From contig JAYKKI010000007.1 of assembly GCA_039881145.1 (NCBI GenBank), forward strand, positions 37,962,501 through 38,026,500: a stretch of DNA of 64,000 nucleotides. The letters run 5' to 3'. A program made the translations under genes and the position numbers. Position 1 is the first letter of the stretch; the number at the start of each line of letters is the position of its first letter. Source of the DNA: Druceiella hillmani. Its lineage: Eukaryota; Arthropoda; Insecta; Lepidoptera; Hepialidae. This document shows, in pieces, positions 23,996 to 35,567 of this stretch. The notes beneath the pieces were generated by a model. It was not told the origin of the DNA. It worked only from the letters and a program-made list of their open reading frames with translations, and searched no databases.

Positions 23996-25529
23996 TTAAA
24001 TCGCACGTATCTCAATAGTTAACACTAACTTATTTACTTGCAAATTTTAGTGAGGAGTTTGTTTTCGTAGTATATACATATACATCGGACTTTGTTTATT
24101 GTTGGAGAGTGATTCGTTTATGAAGATAATAAATTTTCATAAAATGTCATAAATCAATAATACTGTTAATTAATTTAGCGCATGTAGAATGTCATATAGC
24201 AGAGGTATATAGTAATTTAAAAAGGAAATATTTTACAAAGCCAAAGAATATTTGTATATTTTTTCTGTTCACTTTATCCCGAAAGCAATTTCATATCCAG
24301 CTAAATATGATTCGTAACTAACAAAATGTATATAAATTTGTATTGAAACCATGTTTGTTGTTTTTCATATAAGGGCCTTTACTTCATTGATCCTTTAATA
24401 TAAGAAGTAAAATTATCATCATTTTTGGATAACTACCATGGAATTGCTTGGAACATTTTTCTTTTTCGATATTAGTATTAAGAAAAACTATCAAAATCAT
24501 TGCTATGCAAATTATTTCATTCTTTTACACAGACAGAAGAATATTTCTTTACATAAATACCTAGAAACATAGAAAATAAACGCTTCTATAAGCAAATCCA
24601 TCATAAACATGAGATAGATAAGAAATACCTTTCACTTAACAGGTAGAATATGTAAATATAGAAAAACAGTACTTTAACTTAAAAGATAGGAATTTTAAAA
24701 GCAACAAGTGCAACAGTATGACAAAAAAGACAACAAAAAAGAAAGAAAAAAGACAACAAAATAAACACGTTACGTTATTGCCGTTATACTTTACTTTTTG
24801 GACATGAGAAATAAGCTTCTGAAATGGATTTAAATAAACATGTTTTCTGGAATTTGAACTTTATAATGGACAAGTTTTATTTAACTACACTATTTAGAAT
24901 TAACATTTTGTTTTTATATCTTCATAAATATACATTTTATTATTTGATTCTTTAGATAAAATTATTGAATAAGAGAACGGAATTTATATTACATCTCTAG
25001 AAAAAAAAAACTAATGAAAAGAAATTTCTTTAAAAAAGAAAACTTTTTATTGCAGAGCTGGTTACGATTAATAACGATTAGTGTCGAATAAATTTCTTGA
25101 TAATTATTATTATTAATTAATTTGTCCTGTTGTTTATTTTTCCTTCTAAAATTACGCATAAAATTATCTGTAAGGAACTTTCAAGTCTTCGAAGTGAGCT
25201 GATGTTAAAATTTGTATGGAAATAAAATGAAGGAAATATCAGAGAAACGACAAAGTAAAGTGGTAAAGAAGAAAACTTGTCATTATATCAATTTATATCG
25301 CTTTACATATAAAGATAACTAACAAATGTAATTCACGACGTCCAGTCTACTTGAAGATGATCATATTTGGAAAGTTTCCAAGACAAAGAAAGCATCTCAA
25401 AACTTGGGATTAATAAGTAATGAAAAGAAAAATAACTACTTAGCGGGATCAGTCATGCTTACTGTAGTCGCAGTAAATGCCACGCCGTAGTGCTAGGGAA
25501 TTGAAGAAAATACGCTTCAAATTAGTAAT

Positions 25530-26150
25530 CTAACCTGAGTATTTGAAGCTGCCCGCGGTACCATACTCAAAGATCTTGACATAATTACGGAAACGTGGTG
25601 GCATTGCTGTGAGAAGCTTTACAGGCATGCAAAAATACAGTACAATAAATATTAACCATATGGAACGAAATAATAAGATCTGCCGATCTGCGGTCATAGG
25701 TGCGATAACTATATTAAGAAGTTATGATTTGGATTCGAACAATGTTAGCGGCAATCTTAAGTATAAAACGATTAGCGAGAATAAATGCTCTACACAAGAC
25801 AAGCAATGACCTGGTATGCTGGTGTTTGCATTGTTTCTTTGCCTAAAAAAACTGCACTAAATTTATATTATCAACTACATAATTTCCTATTTCGTAGACT
25901 CGCATACATCCCTTGGAAACAGAAGGACTGCTTAAAGGACAAAGCGATTAATAACCAATTTTCTCACAAAATCTATAACCGTACTATATTACATGTACCA
26001 TTGATTATAATAAAATCTGTGATTGCGTAGAATAGACGAATTTATGGAAAGTAGTTTTATGCATAAAAGTTTCTCAATATAAAGTAGCTCCGATTCCGTT
26101 CCTATACTTCATCAATAGAGGAGTTGTGAAGGTCAACAAATATTTGATAA
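25530..26150 (+). pseudogene. Decayed RTE-like LINE reverse transcriptase, copy in unit B
   Basis: Partner of the fragment at 15,290. Conceptual translation gives VSLPKKTAL near 25,835 (the IPKKG block at the start of the palm). At about 26,003-26,140 it gives TIDYNKICDCVE, a stop, then NLWKVVLCIKVSQYKVAP and FLYFINRGVVKVN. Motif A keeps its Asp (TIDYNK). The LW-x-V and LY positions agree with unit A and with the family. The GRGT region is lost to frame shifts. The segment after about 26,150 (RQGC, YADD) is absent. Non-functional. Confidence 0.8.
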
Positions 26151-26707
26151 GGATTAGAGATAAGAATTTCTGCTTCTTTAACTTATGCTCTTAGCACACT
26201 TTCAGATTTTAGTAAAAAATTTCTTTTGCATAAGCAATATTTCCTTAGTACTTTTCATATTATAACAAATATAATTTATATACTGTATGTAACACAACCT
26301 AAAAGTTGCTCCAAACGTATGGTTTGTATTTGTTAATATTTTTTATTTGCATTAAGATAAAACAATTGACTGCAACAGTTTTATTTACAGAACTGCTTAA
26401 ATTTATAATTACACAGTCTTAAAACTATTCACACGTGAAGCAAAAGACTAGCAAAATCAGTTCACTTCGGCTGCCAATGCAAAATGAATTGTGTCTGTAC
26501 TTACTTCAAAGCTCGCTTTTCGATTTTTCATTCAATCAAAAGTTGGGTAAAGTTTTAAATTGCGTTGAAAATTGAATTGCCGTTGTTAAACTCTAATGAA
26601 CTTGCCGGTCAAAGTTACTTAGACTTCAATTACTTCTTGTATTCTCAGTATGAAGCAGAGTTTGTATTCGTTATCAACGATTGACGCTTCGTTACTATCC
26701 TGCAGTA

Positions 26708-26937
26708 GTCAAGTGCGGTCTTTTCGATTGAATCGTTTGATGTACTTGACATTTTTCTAAATACCCGCTATCATATAATCGTACAGAATTGTAAATTAAT
26801 TTTGAATAAAATCTTTTTATGAGTCAAGTGCGGTGTTTTCGATTGAATCCTTTGATGTATTTAACATACTTCTAGATACTCGCTATCATATAATCGTACA
26901 GATTTGTAAATTAATTTTGACGAAAATCTTTTTATGA
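26708..26937. repeat. 115-bp tandem duplication in unit B
   Basis: Two adjacent copies start at 26,708 and 26,823 (each gtcaagtgcggt...cgattgaatc...). They differ at several scattered positions. Unit A has a single copy at about 17,998-18,110, so the duplication is specific to B. Confidence 0.92.
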
Positions 26938-27094
26938 TTTTTTAAGTTGTCAACATGTAGTATCAGCACAAACGGTGTAATTTTATCAAACGCGGTACCC
27001 ATATTTACGAGTAAATATATTTCACGTATGTTTTAGTCAAATATGTTTCAAGTTTCAGGTTAAGTCAACATTTGTATCAGGTAGGTTTTAAGTG

Positions 27095-27240
27095 TTTTCA
27101 AAAATAAAAACAGTTCCCCTAAGATTAATCACGTATCTGTGTGTCTGTCTGTTACAGTCAATTATCTCAGAAACTGTTTCGCACGCAGACTTGAAAAACA
27201 AAATGATAAATTATCAATAATATGATTAAATATTTTGCAG
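27095..27240 (+). repeat. Dispersed CTGTCCGTC-type family copy in unit B
   Basis: cgtatctgtgtgtctgtctg is followed by 'ttacagtcaattatctcaga' and an 'aactgtttcg' block, close to the family's usual order. Partner of 19,065. Confidence 0.65.
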
Positions 27241-27519
27241 TAAACTTTACAACTTTCCAAAAGTAGCCACTATAGATATATATAATTCCAATTTCCTATA
27301 GGTTACGAATATTAGTTCCTATTATCTATATGATTTACTGTACAACCCTTAAATCCAAAAAACACCTAACAATAAATTTTGATTAGATTTTCTTAATTAT
27401 TTTAATTTGCAAATAATTATTAGGAAACTCTCAAAAATGTTAAGAACATATTAAATGTTGACAACATTTTAAATTTATACAACCTACGTAATGTTTGCAT
27501 ACACCTCTTTATATCCAAT

Positions 27520-27780
27520 TAAGCTTTTCCCCTGACCGACAACGAATGTTATCCTCAAAACGTAAGGCTTCATAAAACTTTTTCCAGGCGCTTGCTATAA
27601 AACTTTATTTATATTTTATGATTAATGTCGACACTTTCATTTGAAAATAAATTTGTCTTTTGATAACGGTTTACATAAATTCTTATTACACTTTAATTTG
27701 TGCAACGTTGCTTTTGATGAGGAAGAATGTCAAAGTACTTCGATATTTAACCTTTCGCAGCAACGGTGCGACTTTTGAGG
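27520..27780 (+). repeat. Dispersed repeat family R3, copy in unit B
   Basis: Contains 'cctgaccgacaacgaatgtt', 'ataaaactttatttat' and 'attttatgattaatgtcga', in the same order as at 3,690. It then shares 'aaattcttattacact' with 3,850-3,870. Confidence 0.65.
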
Positions 27781-28164
27781 TTTTAAAAACTTTTACCAGG
27801 ACAATTCATTAAATAAAATTTAGTGGCTGAGTTAGATTTTAAATATTAAACAAAATAAAGTATATATGTAACCGTACTGAAAATTTCCAAGTCGGCTAAA
27901 TCCCATGAAGTTCATTTCGAGAAGAAATTACACATTTTTTACCATTTTAATTGTTTATGTCGTCTGTAATGTTCGTTCGTTTATCTGTACATGTGGTTTA
28001 CATTTGTAGAACTATGGTAGCTATATTGAAGTCGAATTTTACTTTATGAGAATTAAATAAACGATTTGGGTATTTTTTCAATTCAGAAAATTAAAAAATA
28101 TTTATATCGTTTAAATTAGACGTAAAATTTGATCTAGGTGAGAGTACGTAGTATTTAAATAAAC

Positions 28165-29015
28165 TCTGTATTGTAATATCAAAGTGCAAATGTATATTCC
28201 AATTTCTATAATATGGTCTAGATGGTCTGCAACTACTATTTAAGTAAATTCCAACTTCATGGATTACTGAGTTCACCGAGTGGCCAATTTTTTACTCGTG
28301 TATTTTCATTTCAAACCTTTGCTTTTTGTGTATTTCTTGCTTACCACTTTTTACTTTTATAGATAGGTCTAATCGATGTACTTCCCAATAGAGCTGTAAA
28401 AAAGTACTTTAAATCGAAATAGGATCTTGTGGGGCAATAGTAACGCGTGCTTATTAAGTTATAGCAAAATATACGTTCTAAAAATCCATTTAAATATTTA
28501 GATATTGTTTTCAAAATGAAGTAATGGTATATTTACATTACAACAACAATGAAGGTGAATTTAAAATATTGCTCAGTTTGATTAACTATTAATTTACAAA
28601 TAATAAACAATCAAAAAATAATTTTATGAAAAATTTAAAATAATAATTACAATCTTACAATTTTTAGTTTTGGTTTTGCAGCAGTAACAGTTGAAATTAA
28701 TTTCAACTGACAAAACATAAATAGACTTCCAAAACAGGATGTGTTATCATAAATTTATATGACGCATGCGTCAAGACAGAAGAAAATTTTTTTTATTCGG
28801 AACATTTCTGAATGCATATTTAGCTATAAAACAAATTAAAAAATTGGAGAATAAAACATAAAAAATATGTAATTTATCCGGCTAGGAATAAAAATAAAAT
28901 TAATCAGCATGACTTTTTGCGAAATGTCAACTCAAAGTGTAACATTGCTAAAAAAAGTCCTATAAAAAAGTTCGAAAAAAGTTCATAACAATAAAGCGAA
29001 AACATGAAGGCGAAA
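28165..29015. other. AT-rich non-coding DNA, no gene seen
   Basis: Nothing recognised. A short inverted repeat (cagttgaaattaatttcaactg) at about 28,688 is the only structure noticed. Confidence 0.55.
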
Positions 29016-29019
29016 CTTT

Positions 29020-29148
29020 AATATCGCGCTAATAGCACAGTGGGAATAACAGCTGGTTCACCCCATGGGGTCGTATACACGCAGACGATATGACCAGTGC
29101 AGAGTAATGGCAAACTGCATATCAAAACGGTGACATAGTTCTTAGCCG
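29020..29148 (-). other. GC-richer open segment, exon-like, unidentified
   Basis: On the minus strand a 44-codon stop-free stretch reads KPAKNYVTVLICSLPLLC, then TGHIVCVYTTPWGEPAV and IPTVLLARY. Its composition is less AT-biased than its surroundings, and it has a hydrophobic run followed by TPW...P, loosely reminiscent of the first helix of sugar-transporter-like proteins. The similarity is too weak to name a family. No convincing splice acceptor precedes it. Chance or a transposon relic are equally possible. Confidence 0.15.
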
Positions 29149-29291
29149 GTTTTTATATGAAATTAAAAACTATAAAAGCTTGTCTGTTTCGTAACCATAT
29201 TTTACAGCATTATGTTAAAAATCGTGGTTAGATATAAAAGTTATGACAGTAAACATTTTATAAAAAAATTACTTAAAATTAAAATAAAACA

Positions 29292-29470
29292 TCATTTACA
29301 GGTGTGCCTAAAGGAATTATCATAAATAGCGTGATCTGAAGGGTGTGATGTAAAGGAACCTCCAACTGGATATTTTCGAATATATTTTCTGATTGCGTCC
29401 CCTCTCAAGTTTACTACAATGTCGAAGCTATGGTCATATAACCTTCTATTAAAATTCTGTTGGAATACCT
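29292..29470 (-). other. Candidate orphan exon, unidentified
   Basis: On the minus strand an acceptor-like 'tatatttttcag' at about 29,471-29,482 is followed by an open segment encoding VFQQNFNRRLYDHSFDIVV, then NLRGDAIRKYIRKYPVGG and SFTSHPSDHAIYDNSF, ending at a TGA (29,292). A possible donor (GTAAAT) overlaps the end. Residue use is balanced, unlike the Asn/Ile/Lys-rich noise frames around it. No domain is recognised. It could be a terminal exon of a gene mostly outside the window, or a relic. Confidence 0.25.
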
Positions 29471-30008
29471 GAAAAATATATGCAAATTGAAGAGAGTCAC
29501 ATTTGTATTCAAAAAGCAACACCATCGAAAATGTATGCATTACATTACTTACATACTACAATCCATTCAACAATGTGTACTTTCACGGTGTGACTAGGTA
29601 CAAAATCTAATGATATTTTCGTAAAAATATCAGCATCCCACCAAAAAGTTGTGTGAAGCCAATTGTTAGTGATAACTTAGTCGCCTATACCTTGTCAGTT
29701 TATAGAAATTATAATTATCTGTTTTAATGGTTACTAAATGTCGCTAAAAGTTACTGAAAGACACATACTTTGAAGAAAATGTTGTATAAAAAAATTCGTG
29801 TTATATTTTCGAATGCATTCAAAAGATCTTTTCCATTAACAAAGACACTGCACATGCTACTGTTACGCGTTTACAATTATGTCAGTAGTTATTTTTAACA
29901 GAGTTACATTAATTTAAAATTTTAGTTAACCATTTTTTAGCTAAATTTTACATTAATCACATGTATACGGCACATTGTTAAAATTTCAATCTTTTACTTC
30001 TGTTAATC

Positions 30009-30118
30009 ACAATTAAATAAAACTACGTGATGTAGTATTATGTCTACTTTCCTTAATTTCTTTACCACCACCTAGGTTTTGTTGTATTACAACATCTTCA
30101 GGTGGAATATTAGCAAAG
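30009..30118. mobile_element. MITE copy 2, left part only
   Basis: cacaattaaataaaacta, cgtgatgtagtattat and 'gttgtattacaacatcttca' follow the left arm of the 18,595 copy, including 'ggaatattagcaaag'. It then continues into internal sequence not present in that copy. No right arm was found, so it is truncated or is one end of a longer relative. Confidence 0.75.
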
Positions 30119-30119
30119 A

Positions 30120-30635
30120 AAACAACTCCTGTTAATACTCATATTTAATTTTGTATTAAAGTGTAAATATCCTCTTATTCCCTTAATTTTTCCCTCTTTT
30201 AAATGACTTGATTCTTGATATGTCTTTGGTATGGACTACTTTAAGTATGACGTATTGTATTTCACTTTCATAGCGAGTAATAATTATATTTTTTTCTCTG
30301 CTTTATTGATATTCAGAATACTCCTACATTTTAAAGTGATATTAAAATTTTCCTAATTTCCTAGTATGCTTGCTTGATAAGAGGAACATAGCCGAAACTC
30401 TCTTTTTTCCTAATTGTTTCCATCATCAAAATTATTCAATATAATAGCCTGATGATGGCGCAGAGATTTTTTGGTAACTTATTACATAATTATATCACAA
30501 TCCACAACCGATCGTTTGCATTGACTCGTGTCTTTGCTGATGCTTTTCTGTTAGTAAAAACACATCACTGCATAACTGAAACGAATAATTCAATATAATA
30601 ATCAATGCAACTTAAATTCCTTTAAGCTTCCTTGA
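30120..30635. other. AT-rich non-coding DNA downstream of the MITE end
   Basis: May be internal sequence of a longer element sharing the MITE's terminal repeat. No coding frame supports this. Confidence 0.35.
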
Positions 30636-30639
30636 TCCT

Positions 30640-30960
30640 CCTCAATACATTATTCGATTCGTGTTTATTATCAGTAATATACATTTACTCATCAATAAAT
30701 CGCAGTGACCAATACGGGTGTTAATTAAGGTGCGTGAAAAAAATTTCATTCTCAACTTTGATATGAGGGGAATTCCATGAAAAAAAAATTTTTTCTTTGT
30801 TTTAAGTATTAATTTAATCATCTGCGTATTACTACAAATGGAATTCATGGAGTTATGATTCTGTGACATATGAACACACAGATAGACAGGAATAGATGGA
30901 ATCGTAGCGTGTATAATTAGAGTATCGAAATCACACTACCATATTGATACTCATCCGGAA
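30640..30960 (-). repeat. Probable dispersed CTGTCCGTC-type family copy
   Basis: On the minus strand: 'tcctgtctatctgtgtgttc', 'atatgtcacagaatcataac', then an AT-rich body. The order agrees with the family but identity is low. Confidence 0.4.
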
Positions 30961-30964
30961 CTAC

Positions 30965-31900
30965 CTTCCGTTTTCGTAATTTGTGTCGTAAATTTTTTGA
31001 TCTTATTTCGACCAATTCTTTTATGTATCGCATACTAGAGGGAGTCCTGTATTAAAAGATATGGTAATACCAACAGTGGATTCGTTGTATCGTCACTCGG
31101 TCATGGTTTTAGATAAACACTATTAAAACCTATGGCTGTTGAAATAACTACGGAATTTTGAAGACTATTGAACTTAAATAAATTTACGGTGAAATTTACA
31201 ATGCAAGCAAATATTAAATTCATTAAAGCGGCGAAAATTACATCTTTACTCATCATAATTTCAATTTACATTACTTGTTTAATCGAAATACTTTTTTAAT
31301 ATAACGACGGAATCTTCTTTTCTTGCTCATTTGCTTCACCGAAAATTATTATCAATTTAAATTTGGCTTAAGGTTAAATCGAAAAAAGTTCAATGAAAAA
31401 TCTTCAATATAAAATTTTTTTTTACTTTATACTGGTCAATCCTTAAAAATATTTTTACAGTTTTCTACAAAATATAAGGTAATGCATCTTGTGGAATATT
31501 CACCTTTTAATACCATAGTAGCTCTACTGCATATTAATTCAGCAAATCGATTATTATGAACTCGAGTAGATAGTGGAATACAATTAAGATACAAATACGG
31601 TATCTAAAACTGGAGCACTGATTTATTTCGATTGCGCTTCACCTTTCGCTATTTATATGCCGGAGGAAGGCGTGAGAAGAATTTTTGTTTACAAATGTTA
31701 TTTGTAACAGGCGGCTATGTTATTTATCAGACGTAGGGTGGAAAGAATGTAACTGACAATTTGGGAAAAGTATAATTTAAATATTTGTTCGAAAATAGGA
31801 ATATAATCGATGTTACGCCAAAAATGAGACCAGTAATAAAAATAAATGATATAAAAAGACATTGTAATTTCTTTTTATCCATGAGCTACTATGTGTATTA
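30965..31900. other. AT-rich non-coding DNA, no gene seen
   Basis: Nothing recognised on either strand. Confidence 0.55.
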
Positions 31901-31904
31901 TTTT

Positions 31905-32110
31905 ACGAACTTTTTAAGGTTCCGTATCACAAAAGAAAAAAAAAGATACTCATACCAGGTCACTCATGCGCTATTGGATATGTCTGTATATCACAGCCGT
32001 TTTACTCAGAAAGGATTTTACATGCGTGCTTGAAATTTGGCATAGTGATGCAGCCTCCGCAATCCTCAAAATTGACACTAAAATAAATTTACAGAGACAT
32101 TTTAGAAGAG
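31905..32110 (+). repeat. Dispersed CTGTCCGTC-type family copy with its GGTTCCGTA end
   Basis: 'ttaaggttccgtatcacaaa' and 'atactcataccaggtcactc' precede 'atgtctgtatatcacagccg', 'ttttactcagaaaggatttt' and 'gcttgaaatttggcatagtg'. This is the clearest view of the family's order: GGTTCCGT box, ACTC, CTGTC, CAC(A)G, CTCAGAAA, TTGAAATTT. Confidence 0.7.
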
Positions 32111-32114
32111 GCTA

Positions 32115-33735
32115 ATCAAAGAAAGTGAAATTCTTTTTTTGGTGACAAGAACAGTCAAAAGAGAACAATCATGACCTGCGAAGATTGCAAAATTTTTACT
32201 TTAGAATTTAATATAAGATTGTTTTAGTATTTAACGTAGAAATTTGTAGTTTGGTATAACAATAAACTTTATCAACCCGCATATCTCAATAGCTAATGCT
32301 CAAAAAAATCTATATAGGAATTTCTGAGGAAGCCAGAAAGTCATAATTCTTTTTTATTTTAAACAGCGTTACTTAAAGTTTACTTTCAAATTACCGAAAA
32401 TTTTAACCGCAACTTTAAATTTCTTAGTTTCTTAGAAATGCACGACGCGTTCTCGCCTTTGAAACATGTTTTACGTAATATACTTACTTTTATTTATACT
32501 TTACGTAATATACTTACAGGGAGAAACATTTTATGTGAGTTAATTGAATTCATTTTTATGAGTTAAGTATATACGAAACTCTTACGGTGTGAATGCTAGT
32601 TTCACTTATCAGGTTTGTTTAGTTATTTACATAGTTAATGCTATATCATTGTGATACGTTGGATGTACGCCTATACTTGAGCTATATTAGCAGAGTGAAA
32701 AGCAATATTTACAATTTTACAAAGATATAATATTCATCTAAAAGAGTATAGGTGGATAAATGTGTAATCATGTGTTTTATTACGAATACTAAAATCTTTT
32801 GCTATTTTTTTACATTTTATTATTATGAAACTTGTGGTGGGTGAGGTTATTTATAGTTTTTTACATTGTGTCTGTGTGTCCCTAAAAATTGCATTAAGGT
32901 TAAATTTTTTTAATTTGTATAATATTATTTTAATATATTTAAACCGTAGAAATATAATTGATATCAACATATGACTGCTAGTGTGCGATAAAATATTCCG
33001 AAAGACACAGTGGTTAAAACATCAGTGGAAAATATTAATTTTGATTAAAGAAATATGTGTATTCTAATTTATTGTACACATGTAAGTTTGAAAAAAATTA
33101 TAAATTCACATTAAAAACAAATGGGTTTTTAATTTTTATGAATACGTTGTTTTTTATGTATATTCTCTTATTTAAACAAAAATAAACCGGGAAATTTGCA
33201 TTTTCGCTAGAATTCATACCAAAATTATAATTTATGAATATTTTGTAATATATACTTCAAACTTTGATGTGCACGTATACGCACATATACATGCCCGTGT
33301 GCTTGCTTACACGCGTACACATGTCTGCGTGTTTTCAATATTAAGACTGTTTAAAGTATTGAAAATAAACGTAAGTGTACGCAGATGACGTTGACTACGG
33401 ACTTTCATCCATGTGATGTCATCCAATATTCAGAAATATGGCCAAAATTAATTTGGTTCAAGTACATTAAATACTTCCTAAAATATCTAAATAATCAATA
33501 GCGCAAGGGAAACTCAATTCGAACATTCCATAAACATCATATATTCATACACCAAATATTATTAAATAATTTCGTAATGATCACCAAAAAATATTTAAAA
33601 TAAAACAACAGTGTTTATATGTTGGTTGATTTTCATAGTAAGTTATTCTTTGTCTTGGGTTGTTACCCGTGACACCTTAGATTTTTTAAATGTTTTTTTT
33701 TTATAATCACTAAACTCTTGTTTTTGTTATCATCA
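32115..33735. other. AT-rich non-coding DNA, no gene seen
   Basis: Contains a two-copy repeat of tttacgtaatatacttac (32,470 and 32,500) and an alternating purine-pyrimidine stretch at 33,268-33,330 (cacgtatacgcacatatac, then acacgcgtacac) that could adopt Z-form. No gene. Confidence 0.55.
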
Positions 33736-33744
33736 GCTAAGAAA

Positions 33745-33870
33745 GTTTATTTATTTGCGATTAATGTTGACAATTTGTATTTCAAAATCATTATATTTTA
33801 ACCTATTCTTCGTTTAGCATAAAGCGTAACCAGTGCATTCGAGTACGCGGTTGCAAATCGTGTTATGGCT
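33745..33870 (+). repeat. Dispersed repeat family R3, diverged copy
   Basis: Retains 'gattaatgttgacaatttgt' and the preceding 'gtttatttatt' block in family order. Lower identity than the other copies. Confidence 0.45.
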
Positions 33871-34087
33871 TTTATACGATGATGAATAGCTCAATGAACG
33901 GGTATGCACTCTGCATTTAGAGACATTTCCTCAAAGTAATTAACTTTAACTATAAATGTGCGTAATAAATGAGAAACGTCTGACTCTCTTCGCAAATTAA
34001 AAAAAAATCAAATTGTGTTTTAAATGTTTACTTATAACACTTAATATTGAATATATTTCGCGTTATTTTTGTAGAAATGCATTATTC

Positions 34088-34195
34088 ACAATTAAATGAA
34101 ACTACGTGATGTAGTATTATTTCTACTTTCAGGTCGTGGTAGAGAACTTAAAGAATGTAGAAATAATACTACATCACATAGTTTCATTTAATTGA
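34088..34195. mobile_element. Short MITE copy 3 with 40-bp inverted repeats
   Basis: The left arm 34,088-34,129 (caattaaatgaaactacg, tgatgtagtattatttctac) and right arm 34,154-34,195 are near-perfect reverse complements; a 24-bp spacer derived from the inner arm separates them. Both ends carry TA beside AATGAAACTA. It is an internally deleted form of the 18,595 element. Confidence 0.88.
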
Positions 34196-34199
34196 GTAT

Positions 34200-35330
34200 A
34201 ACACTTGAATTAAAAGATTGATAATTAATACTTCGATCTTTATAATCCTATTTAAAACTTATGTTGGTTTATATGCCCATCCAATATATTGAGAAGGCTA
34301 ATAAATGTTAACTTTGCACAGATTTTGAAGAAATATTTCACGAATTTCATTCAATCAAAAATATAAATATTAACTCTCGATAATAACAGTCGAAGGTTTA
34401 GCTTCAATGAAAACTTTGTGTTCATACTGTCACAGCTGGCGTTATCAGTATTTGCCAAAGAATTTTTATAGAATATCTCAAAAGTCACTTCTTCGTTTTC
34501 ATTACATTACAATTTAATAGAAAATTCAATTATTGATGTTAAATATTTACAAATTGACCATTGAATGTTACGTTTTTTGTTCGTTACTATATGTTTTTGC
34601 ATTTGCATATTTCTTAAGTATATTTTTTGAAAAACTACATCTATATTTACATTTGAATTTACATTAAGGGAAATATAGTCTAAAGTATTTTACTAATTAC
34701 TCTGATTTTGTTGAGACAATTCATTCATCGGAGACAATTCATGTAAAACGTTCATACACCATTACTACCATATGTAAAAATAACTACTTTTTTTGAAGTT
34801 GATTTCAAAATTATTTTTATCAACCACTGTCTTTTAGGCAATTTTTAACAATTTCATATCAGAATAAGTTTGCACACTTTGATTTGCAAAAAAATTTTGC
34901 AAACAATTTAGTTTTTTTCCAAAATAATAAAGCATTGCGCACGTAATGAATGTTGCATTAATTTTTTAAACAGATAAGATATCATCATTTGCTAGTAGAA
35001 TCTTGTTTAGTGATTAATTTGGTTCTAAGACGTTATCTACGATGAAATGTGCAGTGTACAAATCTAGTTCGTATATCATGACTTGCGCCGCACAAAAAAA
35101 AGTTAATATTAATTAGTAAATTTTTTATTAATAAATGCACTACACAATTCCTCAAGGATATAACGAAATTTATACATAATAGGTTTTTATATATCGATGG
35201 CTTCTATCTAAACTGACATAAGGGTCACTTCGGGCTTTTTAAAATAATTAGCGCATTACGTTTGTTGTACCAGGTTCTGTCATATAAATAAATTTAAAAA
35301 AAAAATTATTTTTAGTTCTAAAATATTTAA
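34200..35330. other. AT-rich non-coding DNA, no gene seen
   Basis: Nothing recognised. Confidence 0.55.
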
Positions 35331-35336
35331 ACTAAT

Positions 35337-35366
35337 TTTTAAACTAAAATATATTTTAGTTTAAAA
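35337..35366. repeat. Perfect 30-bp palindrome without loop
   Basis: ttttaaactaaaata followed directly by its exact reverse complement. It lies just upstream of the transposase-like element and could mark its end, although no matching sequence was found at the other side. Confidence 0.93.
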
Positions 35367-35379
35367 TTATAAATTATAC

Positions 35380-35560
35380 ATAAAGGCATATGTACCCATA
35401 TCGTTCCCGAGCAAAGGCGTAACAAACCATTCGCCAGTTTACGGCAGCGAAGAAACACGTCTGGGCCAAGGTAAGGGGGCGGTTGTGCCGCTTCGGTCTG
35501 TTTACTCAGTGCTCGCCGAGCGCATCTAGAGAGAATTGCATCGGCGAATCTATTTATACT
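35380..35560 (+). promoter_or_regulatory. GC-rich 5' region of the transposase-like element
   Basis: A sharp rise in GC in otherwise AT-rich DNA, with 'gggccaaggtaagggggcgg', which contains a textbook splice donor (CAAG/GTAAGG) at about 35,469. It may be the leader or promoter of the downstream element. A long minus-strand open frame across it runs antisense to the element and is probably a shadow. Confidence 0.3.
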
Positions 35561-35567
35561 GAAATAA

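Larger units (their letters stand above)
20900..28160 (+). repeat. Large tandem unit B (about 7.3 kb)
   Basis: Second copy of the unit described at 10,550. It lacks the minus-strand LINE fragment and the MITE of unit A, as well as several AT-rich stretches, but retains DNA missing from A at 24,830-25,530 and 27,570-27,730. It also carries an extra 115-bp tandem duplication (26,708) and a long (TA)n tract (22,168). Confidence 0.8.

Noticed and set aside
25785..26030. 81-codon frame as an independent gene
   Set aside because: It is a part of the decayed RTE-like reverse transcriptase read partly out of frame.
33268..33330. Origin or regulatory element from alternating purine-pyrimidine sequence
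   Set aside because: A Z-DNA-prone stretch is real, but nothing links it to a function.
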